Assembly: GCA_018402525.1 (NCBI GenBank)
Contig: JAGYIR010000007.1
Coordinates: 123,597 to 187,596 of the forward strand
Source: Crocinitomicaceae bacterium
GTDB taxonomy: Bacteria > Bacteroidota > Bacteroidia > Flavobacteriales_D > Crocinitomicaceae
Reading direction: 5' to 3'
DNA length: 64,000 bases
The notes beneath the pieces were generated by a model. It searched no databases. It worked only from the letters and a program-made list of their open reading frames with translations, and had not been told where the DNA came from. Below, one piece after another: positions 35,740 to 44,730 of this stretch. Position numbers and translations under genes: made by a program. How positions within the stretch are numbered: position 1 is the stretch's first letter; every line of letters begins with the position of its first letter.

Positions 35740-36702
35740 ATGAATACTAAAGATTCTAAAATTGATATCGCTGTTCAATTGCTTAGTAACAATGAGTTGG
35801 TAGTTATCCCTACTGAAACAGTATATGGTCTTGCTGCCAATGCCTTTTCGGAATTAGCAATAGAAAAGATTTACAAAGTAAAAAATAGACCTCAAAACAA
35901 CCCACTAATTGTGCACATAGCATCCATAGATCAACTCAATATAGTTGCTCAAAATGTTCCAAACATTGCACTCAAATTAGCCAATCATTTTTGGCCTGGG
36001 CCATTGACTTTGATACTAGATAAAGCAAGTACAATATCCACCAAAATTACAGCTGGAGGAGACAAAGTTGCTGTACGAATTCCAAATCACAAAACTACGC
36101 TAGAATTACTACAAAAATTAAAATTTCCATTGGTAGCTCCAAGTGCAAATAGATCGAATCACATTAGTCCCACACGTCCAGAACATGTCCTAAATTCGCT
36201 TGGGAATAAAACACCATATATATTGGATGGTGGATCATGTACGGAAGGTATTGAATCAACTATCGTAGGCTTTTATGAAAATATCCCACACATCTATAGG
36301 CTAGGTGCAATTGAAAAAGAAAAAATCGATGCACTATTGGGAGTTTCCTCAGAAATGATTATCGAAACAGATAAACCCAAGGCACCAGGTATGCTCAAAA
36401 AGCACTATTCACCGAAAACAGCATTTTTTACCACAAACAATATTCAGTTCGAAATCGCGCGGAATTCGGACAAAAAAATCGGTGTAATTTACTTTTGCGC
36501 TAAAAATTTAGTCCCTAACTCACCTTTTGCCTTTAGAGTTTTGTCTGAAAAAGGTAGTTTAAAAGAGGCAGCAGCAAATTTGTACCGGTATATGCACGAG
36601 TTGGATGAGTTGGAACTAGATCTCATAATTGCAGAACAATTACCAAACGAAGGGGTTGGAGCATCAATAAACGATCGGATAAAGCGAGCATCATTCATTT
36701 GA
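35740..36702 (+). CDS. L-threonylcarbamoyladenylate synthase (Sua5 type)
   Basis: 320 residues with both parts of Sua5: an N-terminal YrdC domain (1-200: VIPTETVYGLAANAF, KVKNRPQNNPLIVHI, SANRSNHISPTRPEHV, GIESTIVGF) and, after the linker PGMLKKHYSPK, a C-terminal Sua5 domain. It makes threonylcarbamoyl-AMP from threonine, ATP and bicarbonate, the first step of the t6A modification of ANN-decoding tRNAs. Its link to the upstream dab genes is notable because bicarbonate is a substrate. Whether it is the only such enzyme in the genome cannot be seen here. Confidence 0.95.
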   Translation: MNTKDSKIDIAVQLLSNNELVVIPTETVYGLAANAFSELAIEKIYKVKNRPQNNPLIVHIASIDQLNIVAQNVPNIALKLANHFWPGPLTLILDKASTISTKITAGGDKVAVRIPNHKTTLELLQKLKFPLVAPSANRSNHISPTRPEHVLNSLGNKTPYILDGGSCTEGIESTIVGFYENIPHIYRLGAIEKEKIDALLGVSSEMIIETDKPKAPGMLKKHYSPKTAFFTTNNIQFEIARNSDKKIGVIYFCAKNLVPNSPFAFRVLSEKGSLKEAAANLYRYMHELDELELDLIIAEQLPNEGVGASINDRIKRASFI

Positions 36703-36736
36703 CTCTATCGTTTACAACACGGCGGTAGTGCGAATG

Positions 36737-36791
36737 ACGACTTTTAGTCGTATACATTAAACATCATTTCCCTCCTGAAATTCAGGGAAAT
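36737..36791. repeat. Two stem-loops after sua5
   Basis: ACGACT (36737-36742) and AGTCGT (36746-36751) with a TTT loop; then CCTGAA-A-TTCAGG (36774-36786), which extends through a bulge into ATTTC/GAAAT (36766-36770 and 36787-36791). Neither has a T run, but together they may slow or end transcription of the dab-sua5 group before the amidohydrolase gene. Confidence 0.5.
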
Positions 36792-36872
36792 CCATATTAT
36801 TTCAGTATTTTGTAGGCATCACCTATAGTCAAGGTGGTTAAGAATTGTTCATTCTAAAAATCAAATCAATCG

Positions 36873-38024
36873 ATGCACAAAACACTAGAGAACTCCAGTT
36901 CCCGATTAGAAAAAATACGAAAAGAACTACACCAATATCCCGAAGTCTCCGAACAAGAGTATGAAACCGCAAAGCGGATTACCCGCTATTTGACCACCCA
37001 TTGTAAGGGAGAAGTTCATGCGATAGCCAACACCGGTGTATTGGTTAGCTTTGAAAGTAAAAAGCCAGGGCCTACCGTACTTCTTCGTGCTGACACAGAT
37101 GCTTTGCCCATTTTGGAAGTCAATGAGTTTACACATAAATCGCTTGTAAATGGTGTGAGTCACAAATGCGGACATGATGGACATACGACAATAATGCTTG
37201 GAGTTGCTGAGTTATTATCATCCCAACCCCCGATTCAAGGCACCGTTTTACTTCTCTTTCAGCCTGCAGAGGAAAATGGAATGGGCGCCGAAGCTGTCCT
37301 CAAAACCGATTTCTTTCGTGACCTTCATATCGATTTTGTTTTTGCGCTTCATAACCTTCCAGGATTTAAAAAGAATACGATTGTTCTCAAAGAAAACACC
37401 TTCAATGCGAACGTAAAAAGTATGATTATTCAGCTTACCGGTAAAACCGCACATGCCGCCGAACCAGAAAAAGGTGTCAATCCAGCTTTGGCGATTGCGG
37501 ATATTCTCCAGTTCTCAGAAAAAATTACAAACAACCATCCAGATCAGGATGATTTCTTTCTAATCACACCGGTGCACATGACAATGGGAGAAATTGCCTA
37601 TGGAATTTCAGCAGGGGATGGGGAATTACACCTCACCATACGAAGCTGGGATCTAAGTCTATTCAAGGAAAAATGTGCCCTTTTGGAACGATACATTGCT
37701 ATGACTTGTCAAAAATTTGGATTGAAACATACCATTTCATGGACACAGGAATTTTATGCCAATCAAAATGACAATGAAGCAGTAGATGTAATCCGAAAAG
37801 GTGCATTAAAAAACCTGTTTGATATCCATGAAATGCAACATCCGTTTAAATGGGGAGAAGATTTCGGACTATTTACACAGCGCTTCAAAGGTGCCATGTT
37901 TGGTTTGGGCGCAGGTGAAGACACGCCTGCCCTTCACAATCCAGATTACGATTTCCCTGATGACATTACAGCAACTGGAATTCAACAATTTTTTCAAATC
38001 ATTCAAGAAATTAATCGGACTTAA
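36873..38024 (+). CDS. M20 family amidohydrolase (N-acyl amino acid hydrolase type)
   Basis: 383 residues. The M20D pattern is complete: DTDALPILE (Asp ligand), KCGHDGHTTIMLGVAELL (His), FQPAEENGMGAEAVL (catalytic and metal-binding Glu), ALHNLPG, and the dimerisation domain beginning around 185 (GKTAHAAEPEKGVNPALA). Relatives remove acyl groups from amino acids such as hippurate or N-acetyl-amino acids. It shares the TAATG junction with the alanine racemase behind it, so the two are co-translated; one may release an amino acid that the other racemises. Confidence 0.92.
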   Translation: MHKTLENSSSRLEKIRKELHQYPEVSEQEYETAKRITRYLTTHCKGEVHAIANTGVLVSFESKKPGPTVLLRADTDALPILEVNEFTHKSLVNGVSHKCGHDGHTTIMLGVAELLSSQPPIQGTVLLLFQPAEENGMGAEAVLKTDFFRDLHIDFVFALHNLPGFKKNTIVLKENTFNANVKSMIIQLTGKTAHAAEPEKGVNPALAIADILQFSEKITNNHPDQDDFFLITPVHMTMGEIAYGISAGDGELHLTIRSWDLSLFKEKCALLERYIAMTCQKFGLKHTISWTQEFYANQNDNEAVDVIRKGALKNLFDIHEMQHPFKWGEDFGLFTQRFKGAMFGLGAGEDTPALHNPDYDFPDDITATGIQQFFQIIQEINRT

Positions 38025-39172
38025 TGGAACACACCTCATACATTGAACTTTCTAAATCGGCTTTAACAACAAATATTCAATTTATAAGAAAAATACTTGG
38101 CGACACTACCCTTTCTTCTGTTGTCAAGGGAAACGCGTACGGTCATGGTATTGGCTCATTTTGTCCAATGGTCTACGAAAACGGTATCCGCCATTTTAGC
38201 GTGTTTGGTGCTGATGAAGCCTACAAACTTTTATCGAGTGTTCCAAAAGATATTACCGTGATGATTATGGGGCAAATTGAAAATCATCAAATCGAATGGG
38301 CAATTGAGAACAATGTTGAATTCTTTGTTTTCGAGGAGGATCGACTGAACAAGGCAATTGAAGTTGCGAAAAAACTTAAAATACCTGCACGCATACATGT
38401 TGAAATAGAAACAGGGATGAATCGCACTGGGTTTGATACCAAACAACTAAAAACGTTGTTTCACCGACTGGAAAATCAGCGCGAAAACATTCAAGTACAA
38501 GGTGTTTGTTCGCATCTAGCAGGTGCAGAAAGCATTTCCAATTACAAACGAATAAAAGACCAGCAAGCCAAATTTCAGCGTGCACAAAAACTTGTAAAAT
38601 CTCTCGGGTGGACAGATCTAAACTATCATCTTGCCTGTTCTGCCGCCAGTATTCAGTATCCAAAAACTCAACTCGACCTCGCTCGTATTGGAATTCTGCA
38701 GTACGGATTCTTCCCTAACAATGAAGTACTTGTTCAATATTTGACTAAAAATAAAACGGTTGAGAACCCTTTGAAACGTGTTATTTCATGGAAGACCACT
38801 GTCATGGCAAAAAAAGAAGTGAAAGCGGGAGAATTCATTGGCTACGGTACATCCTTTTTCTCAAGTGAAAAAACGACCGTTGCACTAATTCCCGTTGGCT
38901 ATTCTGACGGTTTTAGTCGATCGTTGAGCAATCATGGAAAAGTCCTTATTCGAGGTGAACGCTTCGATGTCATAGGGATTGTGAATATGAACATGATTGC
39001 GGTAGACATTACTTCTAACCCAAAGATAGAAAAAGGAGAAGAAGTAGTACTTATAGGAAACCAAGGAGATGCTGAAATTACGGTTTCTTCGTTCAGTGAT
39101 TTCAGTGCACTGGTTAATTACGAGCTCCTTACACGTCTTCCTGCCAACATCACACGGAAAATTGTTGAATAA
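38024..39172 (+). CDS. Alanine racemase-family protein (second copy)
   Basis: 382-residue PLP enzyme of fold type III. The lysine that binds PLP is K35 in SSVVKGNAYGHG, and the C-terminal domain has VALIPVGYSDGFSRSL. It differs from the standard racemase by VNMNMIAVDIT where most have VSMDMxxVDVT, and by Tyr-poor LARIGILQYGF. The window already has alanine racemase fused to MurF (51169-53439), so this copy may act on another amino acid or in catabolism. Its coupling to an M20 amidohydrolase supports the latter. It ends at a terminator. Confidence 0.88.
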   Translation: MEHTSYIELSKSALTTNIQFIRKILGDTTLSSVVKGNAYGHGIGSFCPMVYENGIRHFSVFGADEAYKLLSSVPKDITVMIMGQIENHQIEWAIENNVEFFVFEEDRLNKAIEVAKKLKIPARIHVEIETGMNRTGFDTKQLKTLFHRLENQRENIQVQGVCSHLAGAESISNYKRIKDQQAKFQRAQKLVKSLGWTDLNYHLACSAASIQYPKTQLDLARIGILQYGFFPNNEVLVQYLTKNKTVENPLKRVISWKTTVMAKKEVKAGEFIGYGTSFFSSEKTTVALIPVGYSDGFSRSLSNHGKVLIRGERFDVIGIVNMNMIAVDITSNPKIEKGEEVVLIGNQGDAEITVSSFSDFSALVNYELLTRLPANITRKIVE

Positions 39173-39174
39173 AA

Positions 39175-39204
39175 AAAAGCACTCATCAAGTGATAAGTGC
39201 TTTT
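39175..39204 (+). terminator. Terminator after the second racemase gene
   Basis: AAAAGCACT (39175-39183) pairs with AGTGCTTTT (39196-39204); inside, ATCA/TGAT adds four pairs. T and A runs on both sides make it usable for the small minus-strand gene at 39228-39380 as well. Confidence 0.85.
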
Positions 39205-39227
39205 CAAATATGTAAAGACAAGATGGA

Positions 39228-39380
39228 TTATTCCTCCTCGTCAAGAATTCTTTTTGGACGTAATTTCTCCATAACTCCTAAGTGAATCCAGTAAGGCAAA
39301 ACAAATCCAAGCATAAAAGCTAACAACCAAAATGCCATTCCACCAATTAAAAGGAATAAAACTATACCGAAAATACTCAT
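39228..39380 (-). CDS. Small membrane protein, 50 residues
   Basis: ATG at 39380-39378, stop at 39228. The protein starts MSIFGIVLFLLIGGMAFWLL and continues through one long hydrophobic region (residues 3-30) to a charged tail (EKLRPKRILDEEE). The residue pattern is clearly protein-like: hydrophobic helix, then positive-inside residues. It fills an otherwise empty gap between the racemase terminator and fumC, on the opposite strand. Function unknown. Confidence 0.7.
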   Translation of the reverse strand: MSIFGIVLFLLIGGMAFWLLAFMLGFVLPYWIHLGVMEKLRPKRILDEEE

Positions 39381-39449
39381 CTCTTGTTATTTTTGTAGAT
39401 TAATATACAGAGGTAAAATTAATAATTATTCAATTATAAAACACAAAAA

Positions 39450-40847
39450 ATGGAATATCGTATAGAAAAAGATACCATTGGTGAAGTAAAAGTACCCGCC
39501 GATAAGTACTGGGGACCTCAAACCGAGCGTTCTAGAAACAATTTTAAAATTGGTCCTGCTGCATCGATGCCGATAGAAATCGTACATGCTTTTGCTTATC
39601 TGAAGAAGGCTGCAGCGCATGCGAACTGTGAATTGGGTGTCTTGTCCCAAGAAAAAAGAGATCATATCTCAAAAGCAGCGGACGATATTATTGCAGGAGA
39701 ATTGGACGATCAATTTCCTTTAGTGATTTGGCAAACAGGTTCTGGTACGCAAAGTAATATGAATGTGAATGAAGTCATTGCCAACCGTGCGCACGTTAAT
39801 GCAGGTAACAAGATTGGTGAAGGCGAAAAAACATTGCTTCCAAACGACGACGTGAATATGTCGCAATCGAGTAATGATACATTTCCAACGGGAATGCACA
39901 TCGCATGCTATAAAATGGTTGTGGAAACTACTATTCCAGGAATTGAGCAGTTACGTGATACCTTGGATGCAAAGGCTAAAGCATTCAAAGATGTCGTAAA
40001 AATTGGTCGAACCCATTTGATGGACGCAACTCCACTGACATTGGGACAAGAATTTTCTGGTTATGTGTCACAATTGAATCATGGATTAAAGGCGTTAAGA
40101 AATACCTTACCACATTTATCGCAATTAGCATTAGGCGGAACAGCTGTTGGAACAGGAATGAACACGCCAAAAGGATATGATGTATTGGTCGCAGCTAAAA
40201 TTGCTGCATTCACCAAGCTTCCGTTTGTCACTGCTGAAAATAAATTCGAAGCCTTGGCTGCGCACGACGCAATCGTTGAAACGCACGGAGCATTAAAACA
40301 AATTGCTGTTTCATTGAACAAAATTGCAAACGACATCCGTATGATGGCTTCTGGTCCACGTTCTGGAATTGGTGAACTTCTTATTCCTGCAAATGAACCT
40401 GGATCTTCTATCATGCCAGGAAAAGTGAATCCAACCCAAGCTGAAGCAATTACGATGGTTTGCGCGCAGGTCATGGGGAATGATGTCGCTGTAACAGTGG
40501 GTGGAACCCAAGGTCACTACGAACTCAACGTATTTAAACCAATGATGGCGGCGAATTTGTTGCAAAGCGCTCAACTTATTGGTGATGCATGTGTTTCCTT
40601 TGATGAAAATTGTGCGAAAGGAATTGAACCAAACCAAAAAAGAATTGATGAGTTATTGAACAATTCACTGATGCTGGTTACGGCATTAAATCCAAAAATA
40701 GGTTACTATAAAGCTGCTGAGATTGCAAACACAGCGCACCAAAACGGCACAACGTTGCGAGAAGAAGCAATTCGTTTGGGGTATGTACCCGCTGAAGAAT
40801 ATGATAATTGGGTCGATCCTAAGAAAATGATTGGATCGCTGGATTAA
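39450..40847 (+). CDS. fumC: Class II fumarate hydratase
   Basis: 465 residues; cofactor-free hydratase of the citric acid cycle that converts fumarate to malate. Visible are [13 protein letters not shown] at the N-terminus, [23 protein letters not shown], the active-site region [17 protein letters not shown] and the superfamily signature [11 protein letters not shown]. Aspartase and argininosuccinate lyase share the signature, but the full pattern fits FumC. Single gene with its own terminator. Confidence 0.98.
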   Translation: MEYRIEKDTIGEVKVPADKYWGPQTERSRNNFKIGPAASMPIEIVHAFAYLKKAAAHANCELGVLSQEKRDHISKAADDIIAGELDDQFPLVIWQTGSGTQSNMNVNEVIANRAHVNAGNKIGEGEKTLLPNDDVNMSQSSNDTFPTGMHIACYKMVVETTIPGIEQLRDTLDAKAKAFKDVVKIGRTHLMDATPLTLGQEFSGYVSQLNHGLKALRNTLPHLSQLALGGTAVGTGMNTPKGYDVLVAAKIAAFTKLPFVTAENKFEALAAHDAIVETHGALKQIAVSLNKIANDIRMMASGPRSGIGELLIPANEPGSSIMPGKVNPTQAEAITMVCAQVMGNDVAVTVGGTQGHYELNVFKPMMAANLLQSAQLIGDACVSFDENCAKGIEPNQKRIDELLNNSLMLVTALNPKIGYYKAAEIANTAHQNGTTLREEAIRLGYVPAEEYDNWVDPKKMIGSLD

Positions 40848-40864
40848 GAATAGAAATTAGTTTG

Positions 40865-40898
40865 AAACCGTCTGCTTTACAGTAGGCGGTTTTTTTTC
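40865..40898 (+). terminator. Terminator of fumC
   Basis: AAACCGTCTGC (40865-40875) pairs with GTAGGCGGTTT (40882-40892) with two G-T wobbles, followed by a T run, 18 bases after the stop. Confidence 0.9.
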
Positions 40899-40940
40899 TG
40901 ATAATTGTTTCGAATGGATATCAGGATAAGGATGAAGTGT

Positions 40941-41039
40941 TCGCAATATTGTGATATTGGAGCAATCGAAGCACTTTTAATATTTTGATTATTAGTACTT
41001 TGAAAAAATTGATTTATTTGCAATATCGCAATATTTCGA
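40941..41039. repeat. Two near-copies of the TCGCAATATTGCGA palindrome
   Basis: TCGCAATATTGTGA at 40941-40954 and TCGCAATATTTCGA at 41026-41039 each match 13 of 14 bases of the core of the perfect palindrome at 50652-50665. The rest of this 270-base convergent gap is AT-rich with no gene seen. As neither neighbour starts here, the sites are not ordinary promoter operators. Confidence 0.55.
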
Positions 41040-41120
41040 AATTCAGATGAATACCGAATCCTTACACAAATTCCACTCTTCAACTGCTAAAAATTCCGAT
41101 TTTTCTTCCTGAGATCAACT

Positions 41121-44100
41121 TTAATGATGATTCTCTTCCGTTGACATTTCTTCCCCCATCGTATTGCAATGGTAATGTCCCTTCTTCTTCTTTATGAATG
41201 GTTTTACCGAACCAGAACCGTTTGCTTCTAACATTTTAGAAATTATTCGAGCTCGTTCTGCATTATTACGCTCCTGAAGTATACCATCCACATCTCTGTC
41301 AAACACCACAGCTCCGTCAACAATTGTTTGTTCAACTACCGCATTAACGGACAGCGGATTATCGGACCAAATAACAATATCTGCATCCTTCCCAACTTTC
41401 AAGCTTCCAACACGATCGTCCACATGCAGTAACTTCGCTGGATTCAAGGTAACCATTTTCCATGCATCTTCCTCGCTCATCCCCCCATACTTCACGCCTT
41501 TTGCAGCTTCTTGATTCAATCGACGTCCCATCTCGGCATCGTCGGAGTTTATTGCAACAACAACACCCTGATTGTGCATCATTGCCGCATTATAAGGAAT
41601 AGCATCATTCACTTCATATTTATATGCCCACCAATCAGAAAAAGTTGATCCTCCCGCTCCGTGAGCTTTCATTTTATCCGCAACTTTATAGCCTTCTAAA
41701 ATGTGCGTAAAGGTGTTTACCTTAAAGCCCAATGAATCAGCCACATGCATTAACATGTTAATCTCAGACTGCACATAAGAATGACAAGTAATATGTCGCT
41801 TTCCATCTAAAATTTCTGCTAAAGCCTCCAATTCCAAATCTACTGGTACACTTTTGCTCGTTCTTTTTTTCGCGTAATCCTTAGCGCGCAAAAAGCCATC
41901 ATAATAGAGTTGTTCCACACCCATTCTAGTTTGAGGAAAACGGATCGTATTATAATCACCCCAATTCGATTGTTTGACATTTTCTCCAAGTGCAAATTTG
42001 ATAAATTGAGGTTGATCCTTTAAAAGCATTTCTTCTGGATTTGACCCCCACTTCAATTTAATAATTGCAGACTGTCCTCCAATTGGATTAGCTGAACCAT
42101 GCAACAATTGCGACATCGTAACTCCCCCTGATAGTTGGCGGTAAATGTTGATGTCATTTGGATTGATTACGTCACCAATACGTACTTCAGAAGAAATCGC
42201 TTGACCACCTTCATTGACTCCTCGTGAAATTGCAATATGTGAATGTTCATCGATAATACCAGCTGTCACGTGTTTGCCCTTTGCATCAATAATATGAGCT
42301 CCCTGTGGTGTTTTGTAATTCCCAAATCCAACATGCAAAATTTTACCATTTTGAATAACGACATCACCATTTTGAACAATGCCGTCCTTTTCGTTTGTCC
42401 ACAAGGTTGCGTTCTTAATAACAATGTTCTCCATTTTTGGAATTGAGTCATAGCCAAACGCCATGTTTGGAAACCAAATGTGTTTCACTGTATCAGCCAC
42501 AATCGGCTTTTCGTTTGAAGCGCTACTTTTCGCTTTCTCTTGTTTAATCGCAGACCACTTTGTCCACTTTCCAGTTGGAAGTAATCCATCGCCTTCAAAA
42601 ATCCCCAATTTAGCGTTTGTTTTTCCCTGCAGGGTAACACTTCCAGTCCAAGCCGAATCTTCCAAATTGAATTGCAGGGTAATGTCATTATTTATTAATT
42701 CTACCGACAACTCAGCTGTCGTGTCCACGTACATTTCGTTTTTCAACATACGATAGGTTAATTTACCCTTGTATTTCTTTTCGCTTCCTGTTAGTTCAAA
42801 CTTAAATTTTCTATCATTGATCAGTAAATTGTACTTACCAGCTATCTCTTCCTCATTTGTTGTTTCATGAACAAATTGCGTTCCCATCACCCATGATTCA
42901 AGCAACTTCGCTTCCTTCTGAAATGGATTATCGCTAAAAATGCTAAAACTAGCGTAGCGTCCTTCTTCAAGAGAACCAGCCTGATCGGAGCAACGAATTA
43001 GCTTCGCTGGTTCAGTCGTAAGTGCCTGCAATGCATGTTCTTCCGTCAATCCAAGCTGTATTGCCCTTCTTAAGTTCTTCCAAAAATCCTTTGCAGATTT
43101 CATCCCATTCGAGGTGATGCTGAACGGCACTTTGTTCTGTGCAAGAATTGATGGATTCATTGGTGCTAGTTCCCAGTGCTTTAATTCACTCAATGGAATT
43201 TGACGCGACACATATGGATTTTTAACATCATATGCCTCAGGGAAGTTTATTGGGATAATTACATGACTGTTCATATTCCTCAACGTTGAGGCAATCTCGT
43301 ATTCATTCCCCGATCCTAAATAACTAAATTGAATACCGAATTCTTCAGCAATTTTGTAAGCTCTCAGAATTTCCCATTTGTCAGAGGTTTCAAAAAGCAT
43401 CGTTTCCTTTTTCTGAAGATTAATTGCCTCCAGTGCAGTGTTCCTTTGTTCGTTGTTTTTTTCATACCATGCCGCATCATAAAAGGCCTGACGTAAAAGT
43501 GCTATGCACCCCATTTGAGAAGAAGGATAAGTTTGTCGCGACACGCCCTTTTTAAGGGAGTAATAACTAACAGGACTTGTCGTTTTTAAAAATGGTGATG
43601 TTTCATTTCCCAAGCTAACAAATGCGCCTGTTCCACGAGCGATTCCATCCTTTTGATGCGTCAATGCGTAACCAAAACCCATTTCTTGCAAGGTTTTGTT
43701 TGATGTTGCATTAGCTTTATATAACGTATAAGCATCTACCTCAGGATGAATGGCCTCATTCCAATATCCAGCTCCGTCTCGTTGCGATTCCAGTTGTGGC
43801 GAACGCGAAGTAGATTTATTTTCCACTTTCGGCAATCCAATTTCTGCATTAACCTCAATAAAAGCAGGCAGTATGGTTTTACCTGTGCAATCTATTTCAA
43901 CGGCTTCCTTTGGAATGGAAACGATGGTTCCATACTTTACAATTTTATTGTCCTTAATGATAATTGTTCCATTCTTAAGTACTTTATCAGGACTGATGTA
44001 TATCGTAGCATTCTTTAACGCAATATAAGCCGGTTTTGAATCCTTAAGTCCATTGCTCGGCTGATTTTGGGAAAGACAAACATGAGATAGCGCAAAACTG

Positions 44101-44129
44101 ATAAGAACAAAAATTGAATAGATTTTCAT
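41121..44129 (-). CDS. Exported double amidohydrolase-domain protein
   Basis: 1002 residues with signal peptide (1-20, ending CLSQ). Two amidohydrolase modules follow: the first (about 30-430) has the beta frame (NGTIIIKDNKIVKYG, GKTILPAFIEVNAEIG) but lacks the HxH metal motif; the second (about 570-975) keeps it (VTAGIIDEHSHIAISRG), along with ITCHSYVQSE, and INSDDAEMGRRL near the end. A beta domain (about 430-550) separates them. The C-terminal tail is His-rich. Relatives are called imidazolonepropionase-like or exported amidohydrolases in Bacteroidota; substrate unknown, perhaps cyclic dipeptides. Only the second centre should be active. Confidence 0.9.
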   Translation of the reverse strand: MKIYSIFVLISFALSHVCLSQNQPSNGLKDSKPAYIALKNATIYISPDKVLKNGTIIIKDNKIVKYGTIVSIPKEAVEIDCTGKTILPAFIEVNAEIGLPKVENKSTSRSPQLESQRDGAGYWNEAIHPEVDAYTLYKANATSNKTLQEMGFGYALTHQKDGIARGTGAFVSLGNETSPFLKTTSPVSYYSLKKGVSRQTYPSSQMGCIALLRQAFYDAAWYEKNNEQRNTALEAINLQKKETMLFETSDKWEILRAYKIAEEFGIQFSYLGSGNEYEIASTLRNMNSHVIIPINFPEAYDVKNPYVSRQIPLSELKHWELAPMNPSILAQNKVPFSITSNGMKSAKDFWKNLRRAIQLGLTEEHALQALTTEPAKLIRCSDQAGSLEEGRYASFSIFSDNPFQKEAKLLESWVMGTQFVHETTNEEEIAGKYNLLINDRKFKFELTGSEKKYKGKLTYRMLKNEMYVDTTAELSVELINNDITLQFNLEDSAWTGSVTLQGKTNAKLGIFEGDGLLPTGKWTKWSAIKQEKAKSSASNEKPIVADTVKHIWFPNMAFGYDSIPKMENIVIKNATLWTNEKDGIVQNGDVVIQNGKILHVGFGNYKTPQGAHIIDAKGKHVTAGIIDEHSHIAISRGVNEGGQAISSEVRIGDVINPNDINIYRQLSGGVTMSQLLHGSANPIGGQSAIIKLKWGSNPEEMLLKDQPQFIKFALGENVKQSNWGDYNTIRFPQTRMGVEQLYYDGFLRAKDYAKKRTSKSVPVDLELEALAEILDGKRHITCHSYVQSEINMLMHVADSLGFKVNTFTHILEGYKVADKMKAHGAGGSTFSDWWAYKYEVNDAIPYNAAMMHNQGVVVAINSDDAEMGRRLNQEAAKGVKYGGMSEEDAWKMVTLNPAKLLHVDDRVGSLKVGKDADIVIWSDNPLSVNAVVEQTIVDGAVVFDRDVDGILQERNNAERARIISKMLEANGSGSVKPFIKKKKGHYHCNTMGEEMSTEENHH

Positions 44130-44283
44130 ACAATTTGATTAAATAGAAGTTGTGAATTTATAAAATTGCAGCGAGATACGAAGCACGCGAGGTTGATTTG
44201 ATCATTTTTTTAAGTCAACGGCCAATAAAAATTCGAATTGAAAATCATATTCATAAAAATTATTATCTTGTACTAAAAAACAC

Positions 44284-44730
44284 ATGTATAACGGACTTCT
44301 TCATGCACATTCTGGTCTTCGATGGATAGCCCTATTGTTGATTTGTATTGCGATTATCAATGCTTTAGCCTCACAAGCTTCTGGAAAATACCTCAAAAAA
44401 GATAAGTTGCTTAACTTATTTGCTATGGTTATCCTGCACATTCAATTGTTGATTGGTTTAGGATTATTCTTTCTCAATGAGAAGTCGAAAGTCAGTTATG
44501 GTGAAGGATGGATGAAAAATGAGATGTTTCGATTCTTTGGTCTTGAACATATCTTAGCGATGGTCATTGCCATTGTTTTGATTACCATAGGTCGAAAAAA
44601 AGCAGAGAAATTAACTGGCACAAGAGATAAGCATAGAAAAATTGCCGTTTCCTATTCCATCGGATTATTATTGATACTTGCCTCCATTCCTTGGCCATTT
44701 CGTGCAATTTTAGGTGGCCAATGGTTCTAA
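44284..44730 (+). CDS. Four-helix membrane protein, cytochrome b-like
   Basis: 148 residues with four hydrophobic helices (about 12-30, 45-63, 86-104, 122-142). Conserved-looking histidines lie in the membrane: HAHSGLRW at the start, VILHIQLLIG and GLEHILAMV, as in small b-type haem proteins. The end overlaps the start of a lipoprotein cytochrome c, supporting an electron-transfer role at the inner membrane. The family name is not certain; an annotation as cytochrome B is likely. Confidence 0.78.
   Translation: MYNGLLHAHSGLRWIALLLICIAIINALASQASGKYLKKDKLLNLFAMVILHIQLLIGLGLFFLNEKSKVSYGEGWMKNEMFRFFGLEHILAMVIAIVLITIGRKKAEKLTGTRDKHRKIAVSYSIGLLLILASIPWPFRAILGGQWF

Noticed and set aside
43746..44028. 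Two plus-strand frames of about 90 codons inside the amidohydrolase gene
   Set aside because: They overlap each other and a clearly coding minus-strand gene; no family resemblance.
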